Positions 15,917 to 24,700 of a DNA stretch of 51,865 nt are shown piece after piece; the stretch's first letter is position 1; each line of letters starts with the position of its first letter. The DNA is from Planctomycetota bacterium (GTDB taxonomy: Bacteria > Planctomycetota > GCA-002687715 > DRQF01). The stretch is taken from contig JACKGY010000016.1 in NCBI GenBank assembly GCA_020639295.1, positions 1 through 51,865 on the forward strand, written 5' to 3'. Below the pieces are notes generated by a model. That model did not search any database and was not told the DNA's origin. It was given only the letters and a program-made list of their open reading frames with translations. Made by a program: the position numbers and the translations under genes.

Positions 15917-16263
15917 CCGACGAGAACGCCAATCCCGAAGCGACCGGCAGCTCTTCCGGTCCCGCCATCGACGCCCTCGCCCTCGAGGACTTCGGCGCCG
16001 CCACCGCCACGGCCGTGGCCTCGCCCGACAATCTCGGCCGGGTGATGGACGTCTGCGTGCCGATGACGGCGCGCATCGGCATCGTCCGCAAGTCGATCTC
16101 GGAAGTGCTCGATCTCGTGCCTGGTTCGATCGTCGACCTGGAGCGCAACGCCGGCGAGCCGATCGATCTGGTGATCGGCGACAAGCTGATCGCGCGCGGC
16201 GAGATCGTCGTGGTGGACGACCGCTACGGCGTCCGCATCGTCCAGGTCGTGCAGGAGGACTGA
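15913..16263 (+). CDS. fliN: FliN, flagellar motor switch protein
   Basis: FliN is the most abundant C-ring component. It has 116 residues: an unstructured N-terminal 40 residues, then the SpoA domain, with VMDVCVPMTARIGIVRKSIS, EVLDLVPGSIVDLERNAGEP and LVIGDKLIARGEIVVVDDRY. This is the canonical FliN core, without the CheC-like part of FliY. It is translationally coupled to fliM by ATGA. A hairpin at its end is shared with the convergent gene. Confidence 0.96.
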   Translation: MTDENANPEATGSSSGPAIDALALEDFGAATATAVASPDNLGRVMDVCVPMTARIGIVRKSISEVLDLVPGSIVDLERNAGEPIDLVIGDKLIARGEIVVVDDRYGVRIVQVVQED

Positions 16264-16289
16264 GGTCCCAGCGCCGGCGTCCATCGGCT

Positions 16290-16314
16290 CCTGACCGGGG
16301 GTTCCCGGCTCAGG
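16290..16314. terminator. Bidirectional terminator-like hairpin between fliN and the convergent gene
   Basis: CCTGA-CCGGG pairs with CCCGG-(C)-TCAGG around GGTT, a 10-bp stem with one bulged base. It lies between the 3' ends of two convergent genes and includes the stop codon of the minus-strand one. No U-tract is present. Confidence 0.5.
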
Positions 16315-17236
16315 GCGCCAGCTTGCGGGCGAAATCCGCGGCGCCGAATTCCGGTCCGAGGACCTCGAACAGGCCCAGGCGGCCGCAGCGCACCACGTTC
16401 CAGGTGCTCGGTTCCTCGAGCACGACCACCAGGCTCTTGTCGGCGCAACCGGGGAAGCCGCGCAGGCTGGCGATGGTGGCCAGGACGTGCTCCTCGCCCG
16501 GCCCGACCGCGACCACCGCCCCGCTGGTCTCCTCCGCCAGGAAGCGACGCAGGAGTTCCGCGAGATCGGTCACCGGCTCGAGGCCCTGACCCGCGTTCGC
16601 CAGCACCTTCTCGGCCAGCTCCGGCCGCGGCGCCCAGACGAGCAGGCCGGAACCGTCGCTCGTGCCGCCCGGCTCCGCCGGCAGGGTCTCGGCCAGCGCC
16701 GGCGTCACCAGGATGAAGAGGTCGGCGCTCTCGCCGCCGATCTCCAGCCGCGCGCGCGCGGCCAGGAAGGCGCCACCGCCGAGCGGGTCGGCGCCGCTCT
16801 TCCAGACCGCGTCGGCGAGCCGATCGAGCGCGCGCGCGCCCTGGTCCGCGCCAGCGAAGGCCTGGAGTTCGGCGATCAGCGCCGCGCTCAGCCCTTCGAG
16901 CGCGGCGGTCTCCGGCTCGTCCGGCTCCCGGTCCTCGGCCAGCCGGGCGCTCCGCGCCTCGTCGTCGGCGCCGGTCGCGCCGAGAGCGAGCGCCAGCGCG
17001 CCGCGGTCCTCGACGATCAGGAGCAGCGACACGGCGCCCTCGGCCTCGAGCCCGAAGGCGAAGGCCTTGGCCGGCAGCAGCGCGCTCAGCGCCGCCTCCT
17101 CGAGCAGCTCGAAGTCGGGCGTCGCGAGCTTCAGGTCGAGCTTCGCGGCCTTGCCGAGACCGCTCTCGATCCGACGCGCGAGACTCGCGCAGGCCGCCCG
17201 GGACGTGGCGGCGTCGATTTCGGAGGTTTCCCCCAT
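16310..17236 (-). CDS. Protein of unknown function convergent with fliN
   Basis: This 308-residue soluble protein has no recognisable catalytic motif. The first part contains alternating helices and strands such as ALLPAKAFAFGLEAEGAVSL with LLLIVEDRGALALALGATG. The middle repeats the theme with AALEGLSAALIAELQAF and ADLFILVTPALAETLP. The last ~100 residues (SGAVVAVGPGEEHVLATIAS, then KSLVVVLEEP and GRLGLFEVLGPEFG) look like a receiver-type alpha/beta fold. The duplicated helix-strand pattern next to fliM and fliN raises the possibility of a CheC/CheX- or FliM-middle-domain-like protein fused to a degenerate receiver. This is an inference from layout, not from motif matches. A TTATCGGC element and an inverted repeat lie in the divergent region upstream. 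Confidence 0.6.
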   Translation of the reverse strand: MGETSEIDAATSRAACASLARRIESGLGKAAKLDLKLATPDFELLEEAALSALLPAKAFAFGLEAEGAVSLLLIVEDRGALALALGATGADDEARSARLAEDREPDEPETAALEGLSAALIAELQAFAGADQGARALDRLADAVWKSGADPLGGGAFLAARARLEIGGESADLFILVTPALAETLPAEPGGTSDGSGLLVWAPRPELAEKVLANAGQGLEPVTDLAELLRRFLAEETSGAVVAVGPGEEHVLATIASLRGFPGCADKSLVVVLEEPSTWNVVRCGRLGLFEVLGPEFGAADFARKLAP

Positions 17237-17264
17237 GTTCGGTTCAACTCGTTGTCCGGACCGA

Positions 17265-17358
17265 CGATAAGTGGAACATTCCGGGTGCCCCGCGGACCGC
17301 TCGGGCGGCTCCGATCCCGGCTGCGGGTCGCGCGCGCGACCTGCCGATGAACTTATCG
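17265..17358. promoter_or_regulatory. Paired CGATAAGT / ACTTATCG elements in a divergent intergenic region
   Basis: CGATAAGT (17265-17272) and its exact reverse complement ACTTATCG (17351-17358) flank 78 bases between two divergent genes. GACGATAA on the plus strand and GCCGATAA on the minus strand match the -10 box of flagellar sigma-28 promoters. The -35 regions do not fit well on either strand (TCAACTCG at the expected place on plus). The same CCGATAAGT occurs before the prepilin gene at about 48400. Confidence 0.3.
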
Positions 17359-17385
17359 GCCCGGAGGGGGCTCCGGGCGAAGTCG

Positions 17386-18159
17386 ATGAGAACCCGCGTG
17401 GACCAGAAAGAGCCCAGCTTCGAGAGCGAGTGGCGCGCCCGCTTCGATCGGTTCGCCGCCCGGGGTGGCAGCGAGGCGACCATCTCCGGCTGGTCCGAGC
17501 ACGGCCTGCAACGTCGTCTCGAGGTCATCCGCGGCATCCTGGATGATTACCCGGCGCCACCGGCCGCCCGCCTCGTCGACCTCGGCTGCGGCACCGGCGT
17601 CTACTGCGTCGAGATGGCGGCGCGTGGCTACCGCCCGGTCGGCGCCGACTTCAGCGTCGGCATGCTGCGGCGGGCGCGGAGCATCGCGCCCGAGCTCTTC
17701 TTCTGCGCCGCCGACCTCAACCGCCTGCCCTTCGCCGACGCGAGCTTCGACGGCCTGGTCACGATCGGCGTCCTCCAGCATCTCGCCACCGTCGACCAGG
17801 CGCTGGCGGAGATGGCGCGGGTCCTGAGGCCCGGCGCCACGGCCGCGATCATCACCCTCAACCGCTGGTCCTGCCATGCGCTGGCCGCGGCCCTGATCGC
17901 CTGGCCCCGGGCCTGGCTGCGGGGCCGGCTCCGGCCGAAGAAGCACGCGGTCCGACGGGGTCCGGGCGCCCTGGCCGCGCTCGCCGCCGCCAGGGGTTTC
18001 GAGCTGGCGGAGATCCGGGGCGTCTGGCTCTTCCCCCGCTTCCTGCGCTTCATGGAGCGACTCCTCGCCGGGCTCGAGGGGCTGCGCCTGCCCGGCGCGC
18101 GGCGGCCTCTGCTCCTGCCGGCCGCCAACGCCTTCGCCCTCGTCCTGCGCCGACGCTGA
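17386..18159 (+). CDS. Class I SAM-dependent methyltransferase
   Basis: This is a protein of about 257 residues with methyltransferase motif I LVDLGCGTGVYCVEMA, an acidic residue after strand 2 (PVGADFSVGML), motif LPFADASFDGLVTIGVLQHL and RVLRPGATAAIITLN. This is the UbiE/Methyltransf_11 pattern. The C-terminal part is basic and hydrophobic, with KKHAVRRGPGALAAL, like proteins that act on lipids or glycans. The start is uncertain: ATG 17347, ATG 17386 and GTG 17398 are all in frame, and none has a clear ribosome site. The conserved part begins after the last of these. It converges on the 18193 gene. Confidence 0.82.
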   Translation: MRTRVDQKEPSFESEWRARFDRFAARGGSEATISGWSEHGLQRRLEVIRGILDDYPAPPAARLVDLGCGTGVYCVEMAARGYRPVGADFSVGMLRRARSIAPELFFCAADLNRLPFADASFDGLVTIGVLQHLATVDQALAEMARVLRPGATAAIITLNRWSCHALAAALIAWPRAWLRGRLRPKKHAVRRGPGALAALAAARGFELAEIRGVWLFPRFLRFMERLLAGLEGLRLPGARRPLLLPAANAFALVLRRR

Positions 18160-18192
18160 GATCGCGGCTCCGCAAGACCGGTCGCGTCGTGG

Positions 18193-20064
18193 TCAGGGCT
18201 CCGGCTCGAGCTCGAGGGTCAGGATCATGGTCTCGTCGTCCGCCAGGTCGAACTCGATCGTCTGCTTGACCCGGTAGCCCGGCGGCGCCGCCACGAGGCC
18301 GAGGCGGTAGTGGCCCGGCCGATCCATGTGGCGTGTCGTCGTCTCGCCGTCGTCGACCGAGCTGCTGATCCGCACCGGTCGGCCCTGTTCGTCCTCGATC
18401 GCGAGCTGGAGGGAGTGGCTCTGCGGCAGGACGAGGCCGTCGCAGACGAGCTTCACCACGATGGACTGACCGCGCGGCAGCCGGATCTCGAGGCGGCCGT
18501 CGGCCGCCTGGCGTTCCAGCTCGACCTGGCGCATGCCGTGTCGTCCCCAGGACTCGAAGCTGATCCGTCCCGTCGGCAGCGCGGCCAGATGGACCTTGCG
18601 GTCGGCATCCCAGCGGCACTCCCCGCTCGCCCCCGGCCCGCTCCAGCTCAGACTCTGATCGGGCAGGATCTCGCCGGTCCCCGCGTCGCGCACGACGATC
18701 TCGACCTCGTCGGCGGCGTACTCGCGCTCGAGCACCAGGTTCTCGAGACCCGTCGGCGGCACCTCGACCTCGAATTCCTGATCGTCGGCCTGCACCCGAT
18801 AGCGTCCGGGCAGGAGCCGGAGTTCGGGCAAGGCCAGGCTCCGTTCCGAGCGCCGCTCATGGCTGTATTCGGTGACCCGGCGGAGCGGCAGCTTCGAGTT
18901 CTCGCCCTCGCGGCAGAAGGACACCATGATGAACCCGGGCAAGGTCGCGCCGGGCGGATAGCGCAGCTCGCCCTTCACCGTGACCAGGGTCAGGCGCAGG
19001 GCGTCGAGCTCGGGTCGCAGCTCCAGGCGCGTGGTCGTGCCGGCCTCGATCGCGATCACGCTCTCGGCGCAGACCAGGGGCCGCATCCAGGCCTCGCCCG
19101 ATTCCAGCCGGCAGGAGTAGCGGCCGGCCTCGATGTGCTCGAAGACGACCGCGGGCTCACCCGACCAGGCCGTCTCGGCGATGACCGCCCCGAAATCGGG
19201 TAGCTCGGGCGGACGCAGCCGGAGGCTGGGTCGGAGTTCCGCTGGAATGCCGGTCGGATCGCCGAGGATCGCCACCTCGAGACGACCGCCGCCCTCGAGC
19301 AGCGCCAGGCGTCGGCCCTCGGTCCTGGCATCGAAGTGGATCGCGGTCGCGGCGTACCCTTCGGCCATGAGCCAGTGCGTGGCCTGCGTGCCGGCGTGCC
19401 GGACGTCGATCACGAGGGGCGAGTCGCCGCTGGCCAGGACCGAGGCCTTCGCGAAACTCGACGGACGCACCGAGGAGAAGCTCCAGGCCTCATCGAAGTG
19501 GAGCGCCACGCCGCGGAGTTCGTGGCGGTCCCGAGCGTCGAGGACCTGGACTTCGACCCGGGGCAGGAGCCGCAGCGTCCCGTCCCAGGGCTCCCGCGCC
19601 TCGGGCACGGCGATCCGACCGGAGGGTTCGAGCCGCAGGTCGCCGTAACGAACCGGGGCCGTCGCCAGCCCGGCCAGGCTCGCCTGGCCCGCCCGCACCG
19701 TCAGGGCGATCGACCGTTCGTGGCCTCCCGGATCGGCGACGACGGCCTCGAGCCGACCGTCCTGTTCGGGCCAGGGCTGGTCATCGAGACCGAGCACGAC
19801 GAGCTTCAGGTCGGCGAGTGGCGTCGGCGCCGGCGTCGCCGCGGGCGCGGACTGGTCCCGCGCCATCACCGGCGATTCGTCGATCGGGGCGGCGACGCGG
19901 CGTGCCGCGCCGCCCAGGCCCTCGTCCATCGTCGTCGGGGTCGCGATCCCGGGCCGCTTCGGATCGAGGCCCTCGTCCGCGTCGGGCCGCAGGACGACGG
20001 CGACGACGACGACCATCGCGATCAGGGCGAGGCCGAGCAGGCCGAGCTTGTGGCGATCCTTCAT
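18193..20064 (-). CDS. Membrane-anchored exported protein with repeated beta-domains
   Basis: This 623-residue protein begins MKDRHKLGLLGLALIAMVVV, a short basic stretch and one hydrophobic anchor, followed by a Pro/Ala-rich linker to about residue 85. The remainder is a string of beta-rich segments with frequent R-L-E-V, L-E-L-R-P and ACR-like turns. One example is RLEVAILGDPTGIPAELRPS, another VEIVVRDAGTGEILPDQSLS. They resemble the carboxypeptidase-regulatory-like modules of the sigma fusion upstream. The start is fixed by a GAGGAG ribosome site and the anchor. It is third in the minus-strand locus headed by the sigma fusion, after a 151-base gap holding a strong hairpin. The function is unknown. 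It may be a partner or target of the sigma fusion. Confidence 0.72.
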   Translation of the reverse strand: MKDRHKLGLLGLALIAMVVVVAVVLRPDADEGLDPKRPGIATPTTMDEGLGGAARRVAAPIDESPVMARDQSAPAATPAPTPLADLKLVVLGLDDQPWPEQDGRLEAVVADPGGHERSIALTVRAGQASLAGLATAPVRYGDLRLEPSGRIAVPEAREPWDGTLRLLPRVEVQVLDARDRHELRGVALHFDEAWSFSSVRPSSFAKASVLASGDSPLVIDVRHAGTQATHWLMAEGYAATAIHFDARTEGRRLALLEGGGRLEVAILGDPTGIPAELRPSLRLRPPELPDFGAVIAETAWSGEPAVVFEHIEAGRYSCRLESGEAWMRPLVCAESVIAIEAGTTTRLELRPELDALRLTLVTVKGELRYPPGATLPGFIMVSFCREGENSKLPLRRVTEYSHERRSERSLALPELRLLPGRYRVQADDQEFEVEVPPTGLENLVLEREYAADEVEIVVRDAGTGEILPDQSLSWSGPGASGECRWDADRKVHLAALPTGRISFESWGRHGMRQVELERQAADGRLEIRLPRGQSIVVKLVCDGLVLPQSHSLQLAIEDEQGRPVRISSSVDDGETTTRHMDRPGHYRLGLVAAPPGYRVKQTIEFDLADDETMILTLELEPEP

Positions 20065-20190
20065 GCCGAACTCCTCGTCGCCCGTCGCGCGACGGTCTCC
20101 ATGGCCGCCGCGACCGCCGCGGTCGGCCGCCCTCGTCGACCGGGTGGGCCTGAACCCGGAGACTGGGCCAGGCGGGCGCGGATGGCAAGC

Positions 20191-20214
20191 CCGGCGGCGG
20201 ATTCCCGCCGCCGG
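20191..20214 (-). terminator. Perfect 10-bp GC hairpin after the second gene of the sigma locus
   Basis: CCGGCGGCGG and CCGCCGCCGG flank a four-base ATTC loop. It begins directly after the stop codon of the 20216 gene on the minus strand. No U-run follows, so it may be a terminator, an attenuator or an mRNA end-stabiliser between the second and third genes. Confidence 0.5.
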
Positions 20215-20215
20215 T

Positions 20216-21784
20216 TCAGCGCTGGCGGCGGAGTTCGAAGGCCAGTTTCGCGCGGCTGCCGGGCTCGAGGTCGACGACGAGAGGCTCGGGCAGCTCGAAG
20301 CCGGGCGGCGGCCGCCGCAGCGCGAGGAGGTAGCGGCCGGGCTCGGCCAGGGCCACGCGACAGCGGAAGGGATCTTCGAGCAGGATGCGCCGACGCGCGC
20401 TGCCGCCATCGAGCCGGTCGATCACCAGGGCCTCGGCCATGTCGTACATGACGTAGTGACCCTCGAAGACCACGCCGACCCAGAAGCTCGTCGCCGGGCG
20501 CAGGGTGATCCGCTCGCGCGCGCCGCCGGGCGGCAGCTCGAAGGTCTCGATCTGGATGCCGTCGTCGGTCTCGATCTCGACCTCGACCGGGCCGGGCGGC
20601 GGGTTGAGGAGCTGGCGGCGCTCCTCACCGTCGAGGAAGCCGAGGCCGGTGGTGGTTCCGGCGCGCCAGCGGAGGATCGTCCGGCGGGCCGCGTCGCCCT
20701 CGAACTCGAGCACCAGCACCGCCGGCGCGGCGAGTTCGAAGCGCAGATCCTCGCGCCCGTTGCCGCCGATCTCGAAGGGGAAGCGCTGACCCTCGACGAC
20801 GAGTTCCCAGTCGCCGATCGCCGGCAGCTCGGCCGCGAAGGTCAGCTCGCCGCGGGGCCCGTCCCGGTCCCGCTGGCAGATGAGGTCGACCTCCAGGTCC
20901 TCGTCGCCCCCGCGTCGCCGGCAGCAGGCCTCCAGCCACTCGCAATCGCCGAGGACGGCGGGCAGGGCGAGGACACCGCGCAGCGGTAGCCGGGGCGGGT
21001 CCGGAAGCCGGCTGAGCAGGAGCTCCGGCCGCGAACCGGGCGCGAGATCGACCAGGGCGCGGGCGAGCGGGGGTCGGCTGCCGATCGGGTAGGCCTCGAT
21101 CGTCACCACCGCCGGTCCCGTGGGCAGGTTCTCGAGCAGGAAGCGCTCGCCGAGATCGGCCGGTCGGTCGACCAGGATCTCGCCGTCCCGTCGACGAAGC
21201 AGCACCCGGGTTCGCTCGTGGCCCAGCTCGGCGGCGGCGAAACCCTCGAGCTGCAGGGCCAGGTCGATGCCGGGTTCCAGCTCGAGGCGACGGTCGCAGT
21301 CGTTACGGGCGTCGAGCGCGACGAAGAGCGCGGCCCGACCGGGGACGAGGATGGCGAGCTGGTCCCAGAGCTCGAAGGCGCGCGGCAGGACCAGCGGCGA
21401 ATCGCCGCGACCGATCTCGCGCAGACCCAGGAAGCTGCCCGGATGTTCGCTCCGGCCGAGCGCCGGCCGCTCGTTGACCACGACCCGAGCCCCGCGCAGC
21501 TCGCGCCCCGACTCGCGCGCGAGGAGGATCTGTCGGGCCGTCCGGTCGTCCGGCGTCGCCACCGCGGGAGGCGCCGTCGCCACGACCGCGCCGTCGCCGG
21601 TCGTCGCCGGCGCCGCGGCCGGAGGGTGTCGTGTCGGTTCGCGCGCGGCGAGATCCGGGCCACGCGCCGCCGGCCCGAGTCGATCGAGGCTCTCCCGCTC
21701 CCGGAACTGCCACCAGGCGAGGAGGAAGGACACGATGACCAGCAGGTAGCTGGCGATGAGCAGATGGCGTCGTCCGCGATCCAT
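20216..21784 (-). CDS. Membrane-anchored exported protein of unknown function
   Basis: The protein has 522 residues. It opens MDRGRRHLLIASYLLVIVSF with one membrane helix (about residues 8-26). A linker rich in Pro, Ala and Thr runs to about 80, and then mostly beta-rich sequence follows, for example GPVEVEIETDDGIQIETFEL and LAEPGRYLLALRRPPPGFEL. Phrases such as EPGRYLLAL and PAVVTIEAYPIG are typical of carboxypeptidase-regulatory-like or surface beta-sandwich domains, also seen in the sigma fusion. The start lies 9 bases after the stop of the sigma fusion, so the two are almost certainly co-transcribed. No catalytic motif was seen. Confidence 0.72.
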   Translation of the reverse strand: MDRGRRHLLIASYLLVIVSFLLAWWQFRERESLDRLGPAARGPDLAAREPTRHPPAAAPATTGDGAVVATAPPAVATPDDRTARQILLARESGRELRGARVVVNERPALGRSEHPGSFLGLREIGRGDSPLVLPRAFELWDQLAILVPGRAALFVALDARNDCDRRLELEPGIDLALQLEGFAAAELGHERTRVLLRRRDGEILVDRPADLGERFLLENLPTGPAVVTIEAYPIGSRPPLARALVDLAPGSRPELLLSRLPDPPRLPLRGVLALPAVLGDCEWLEACCRRRGGDEDLEVDLICQRDRDGPRGELTFAAELPAIGDWELVVEGQRFPFEIGGNGREDLRFELAAPAVLVLEFEGDAARRTILRWRAGTTTGLGFLDGEERRQLLNPPPGPVEVEIETDDGIQIETFELPPGGARERITLRPATSFWVGVVFEGHYVMYDMAEALVIDRLDGGSARRRILLEDPFRCRVALAEPGRYLLALRRPPPGFELPEPLVVDLEPGSRAKLAFELRRQR

Positions 21785-21793
21785 GGCGATCCT

Positions 21794-24700
21794 TCACGGG
21801 TACTCGAGCACCGGTGTCTCGCCGGCGCGCAGCTCGATCTCGTAGCGCCGATCGTCGCCGCCTCCGGCCGCGTCGCCGATCTCGATGCGGTAGCGCCCGG
21901 GCGCCAGGCCGGCGAGGCGGACCGGGTTCTCGTCGCGCGCGTTGGTGAAGCGGACCGAGCCGACCGGGTCGAGCCGCCAGGCGGCGACGTGGAGGTCGGG
22001 AATCCGGGAGCCCGCCGGCACCTTCAGTTTGACCAGGAGTTCCTGACCGCCGACGAAGGCGAGCCGACCGAGGTCGAGGTCGTCGGTACCGACCTCGACG
22101 CCGTCGAGTTCGAGCGGTGCGTAGGGTGGGCAGTCGAAGACGAAGTCGTAGCGACCCGCTGCCAGGCTGCGGCAATCGAGCCGACCCGCGGCGCGCAGGA
22201 GAGCGATGAAGGCGACCCGCCGGTCACGGCTGCCGGCCGGGAAGACGTGGAGCCGCGAGGTCGCGCCGATGTCCTCGGGCAGCTCCGCCGTCACCCGGGC
22301 GCCCGCGCGCATCTCGATCAGCAATTCGCCGCCGGGCTCCGGCAGTTCGCCTCCTGAGACGCGGGTCGAGAGGAGACGCGGGTGACGGGCGACCAGGACC
22401 AGGTCGGGCGCGCGCCGCAACCTCAGCGTGAAGGAGCCGTCGTCGGCGACGGGCAGGCCGAAGAGCCGCCAGACCTCGCGGCCGTCGACCTCGGCGCCCT
22501 CGGTGCCGACCCGGACCTCGCCCAGGTCGATGCCGGCCGGCACCAGCACGCGCCCGCGCAGGCTCTCGACCCCGGTCAGGTCCAGCAGCAGCTCGCGGTC
22601 CTCGTCGCCGGAGACCAGGCGGACCTCCGCGCTCCATAGCCGCGAATCACGATCGAGGAGCCGGTAGCTCCCGGGCTGCAGGATGCCGAAGTCGACCAGA
22701 CGTTCGTCGCCGACGTTCCGGCCCGGGCCCGCGCTCTCGAATTCCACCCAGTCCCGGCGCTGCTCGTCGAAGCGGAGCAGGGCGATCGACATCTGCCCGT
22801 CCTGGGGCGGTCGCAGCCGGGCCCTGAGGCCGGCCGCCCGGCGGAGCGCGATGCTGGTGCGCGCGTCGGGCAGGGCGGCGATCTCGCCACGGCCCTCGAG
22901 CCAGCCCTCGGCCTCGAGTCGGAGTTCGCGCCGGGGCAGGTCGCGGAGCGGGCGATAGCGGATGTCGATGCGTCCGGCCCGGGGGTCCTCGCGCTGCTCG
23001 AGGATCTGGGCCTCGAACAGGTCCAGTTCGAAGCGGGCCGGCAGTCCCGGTCGCTCGCCGAGGCGGACCTCGAGGGTCGCGTCGAGGATCGCGGCGAGCT
23101 CCAGCTCCAGGTCCTGGGATCCGGCCTCGAGGTCGACCGAGGCCAGGCGCAGCGCCCGCTCCCTCATCGAGCCGGCCGGACCGACGTAGACCTCGTAGCG
23201 ACCCGCGACCAGACCGTCGAAGGCGACCCGACCTTGGTCGTCGCTCCGCGCCGTGGGCCGGAGCGGGTCGCCGCCGAGGTCACGGATCTGCACGCCCTGA
23301 CCCGGGGCCGGCCGCTCGCCTTCGCGCAGGACGACGCTGAGGCGACGTGGCCGCGTGAAGCCGAGGACGCCGCGATCACGCGGCCCGGGCCCCACCAGGA
23401 TGCGCGCGATCTCGCCCCGGCTCGTCCGCGCGATCCAGGCGCCCTCGGGAACGTCGACGTCGACCAGGAGCCGACCTTCGGCGACCCGCGCGCGTCGGGC
23501 CTTGAGGTCGAGGCCGGGGAAGGCGCCGAAGGCATCGGCCGGCAGGGGCAGATCCTCGACCCCGGCCTCCTCGAGGCCTTCCTTCACCGGTCGCAGGACG
23601 AGGGTCTCGCCATCGGCCGGCCTCGCGACCTCGCCATCCTCGAGCCGCCAGGACAGGACCTCGCGGCGGGCGAGGCGGATCCTGACCAGGCCGTCCTCGA
23701 TCAGCTCGCTCACGAGCCGGGTCTCCGAGGCGAGATGGCCCGAGGCCCGCGCGGCGATCGCGAGGCCGTCGAGGGGGCCGACCTCGTCGAGCCGATAGCG
23801 ACCGTCCTGGTCGCAGCTCGGCAGGTTGGAGCGGAGGACGTGACCGTCCCCGACCGCGGTGGGGTCGCGCAGGAGCAGGATCTCGGCCTCCGGGATCGGC
23901 TGGTCGGCATCGTCGAGCACCTCGACCACGAAGCCCTCCTGGGCCTCGAGCCGGAGGTCCAGCGCGCGCTTGTCGCCACCCGCGAGCTGCGTCGCCAGCC
24001 GGCCGGCGTAGTGGGCGGTGGCGGCGACGATCTCGTAGTCACCTCCCGGGACCGCGGCCCGGGCGATGCCCCGCTCGTCGCTGCGGGTGGTCACGGCGGC
24101 CGCCTCCTCGGGGCGGCGGATCTCGACCCGGGCGTCGCGCAGCGGTCGACCGTCGGCGGCGAGGACGCGCAGCTCCAGTTCCGCCGCGGGCTCGAGCACC
24201 AGCACGACGTCGCTCCGATCGCAACGGACGTGGTCGTCGATCTCCAGCCGTCGGCTGGCGACCCGGCCGGCCTCGTCCCGCGCCTCGAGGATGCCCTCGC
24301 GGGTGGTGCCCTCCGCGTTGCCGTCGCCGGGCTGGATGAAGAAGCGTCCGGAGGCATCGGAGCGGGTGGTCGTGCTGCCGCCGTGCGCGAGCAGCCAGCG
24401 CACCTTGGCTCCGGCCACCGGTCGCCGATCCTGGTCGACGACACGGCCCGCCACCAGGCGTGGCCCGCTGACCAGGTTGCGCAGGAGTGAACCGACCACG
24501 CCTTCCGCCGCGGCCGCGGCGATGGCCGCGGTGTCGATCTCCGGCGGCTTCTCGGCGTCGGCCGGCCCGACCGGCGGCGCGTTGCGGCGCGGCTCCTCGG
24601 GAACCTCGAGCACCGTCACCAGGTCCCGTTCCTCCGCCTGCGGGAGCGACGGGGGCGGGTCGGAACGGAAGCGATCGAGGAGCACGAAGGCGCCACCGGC

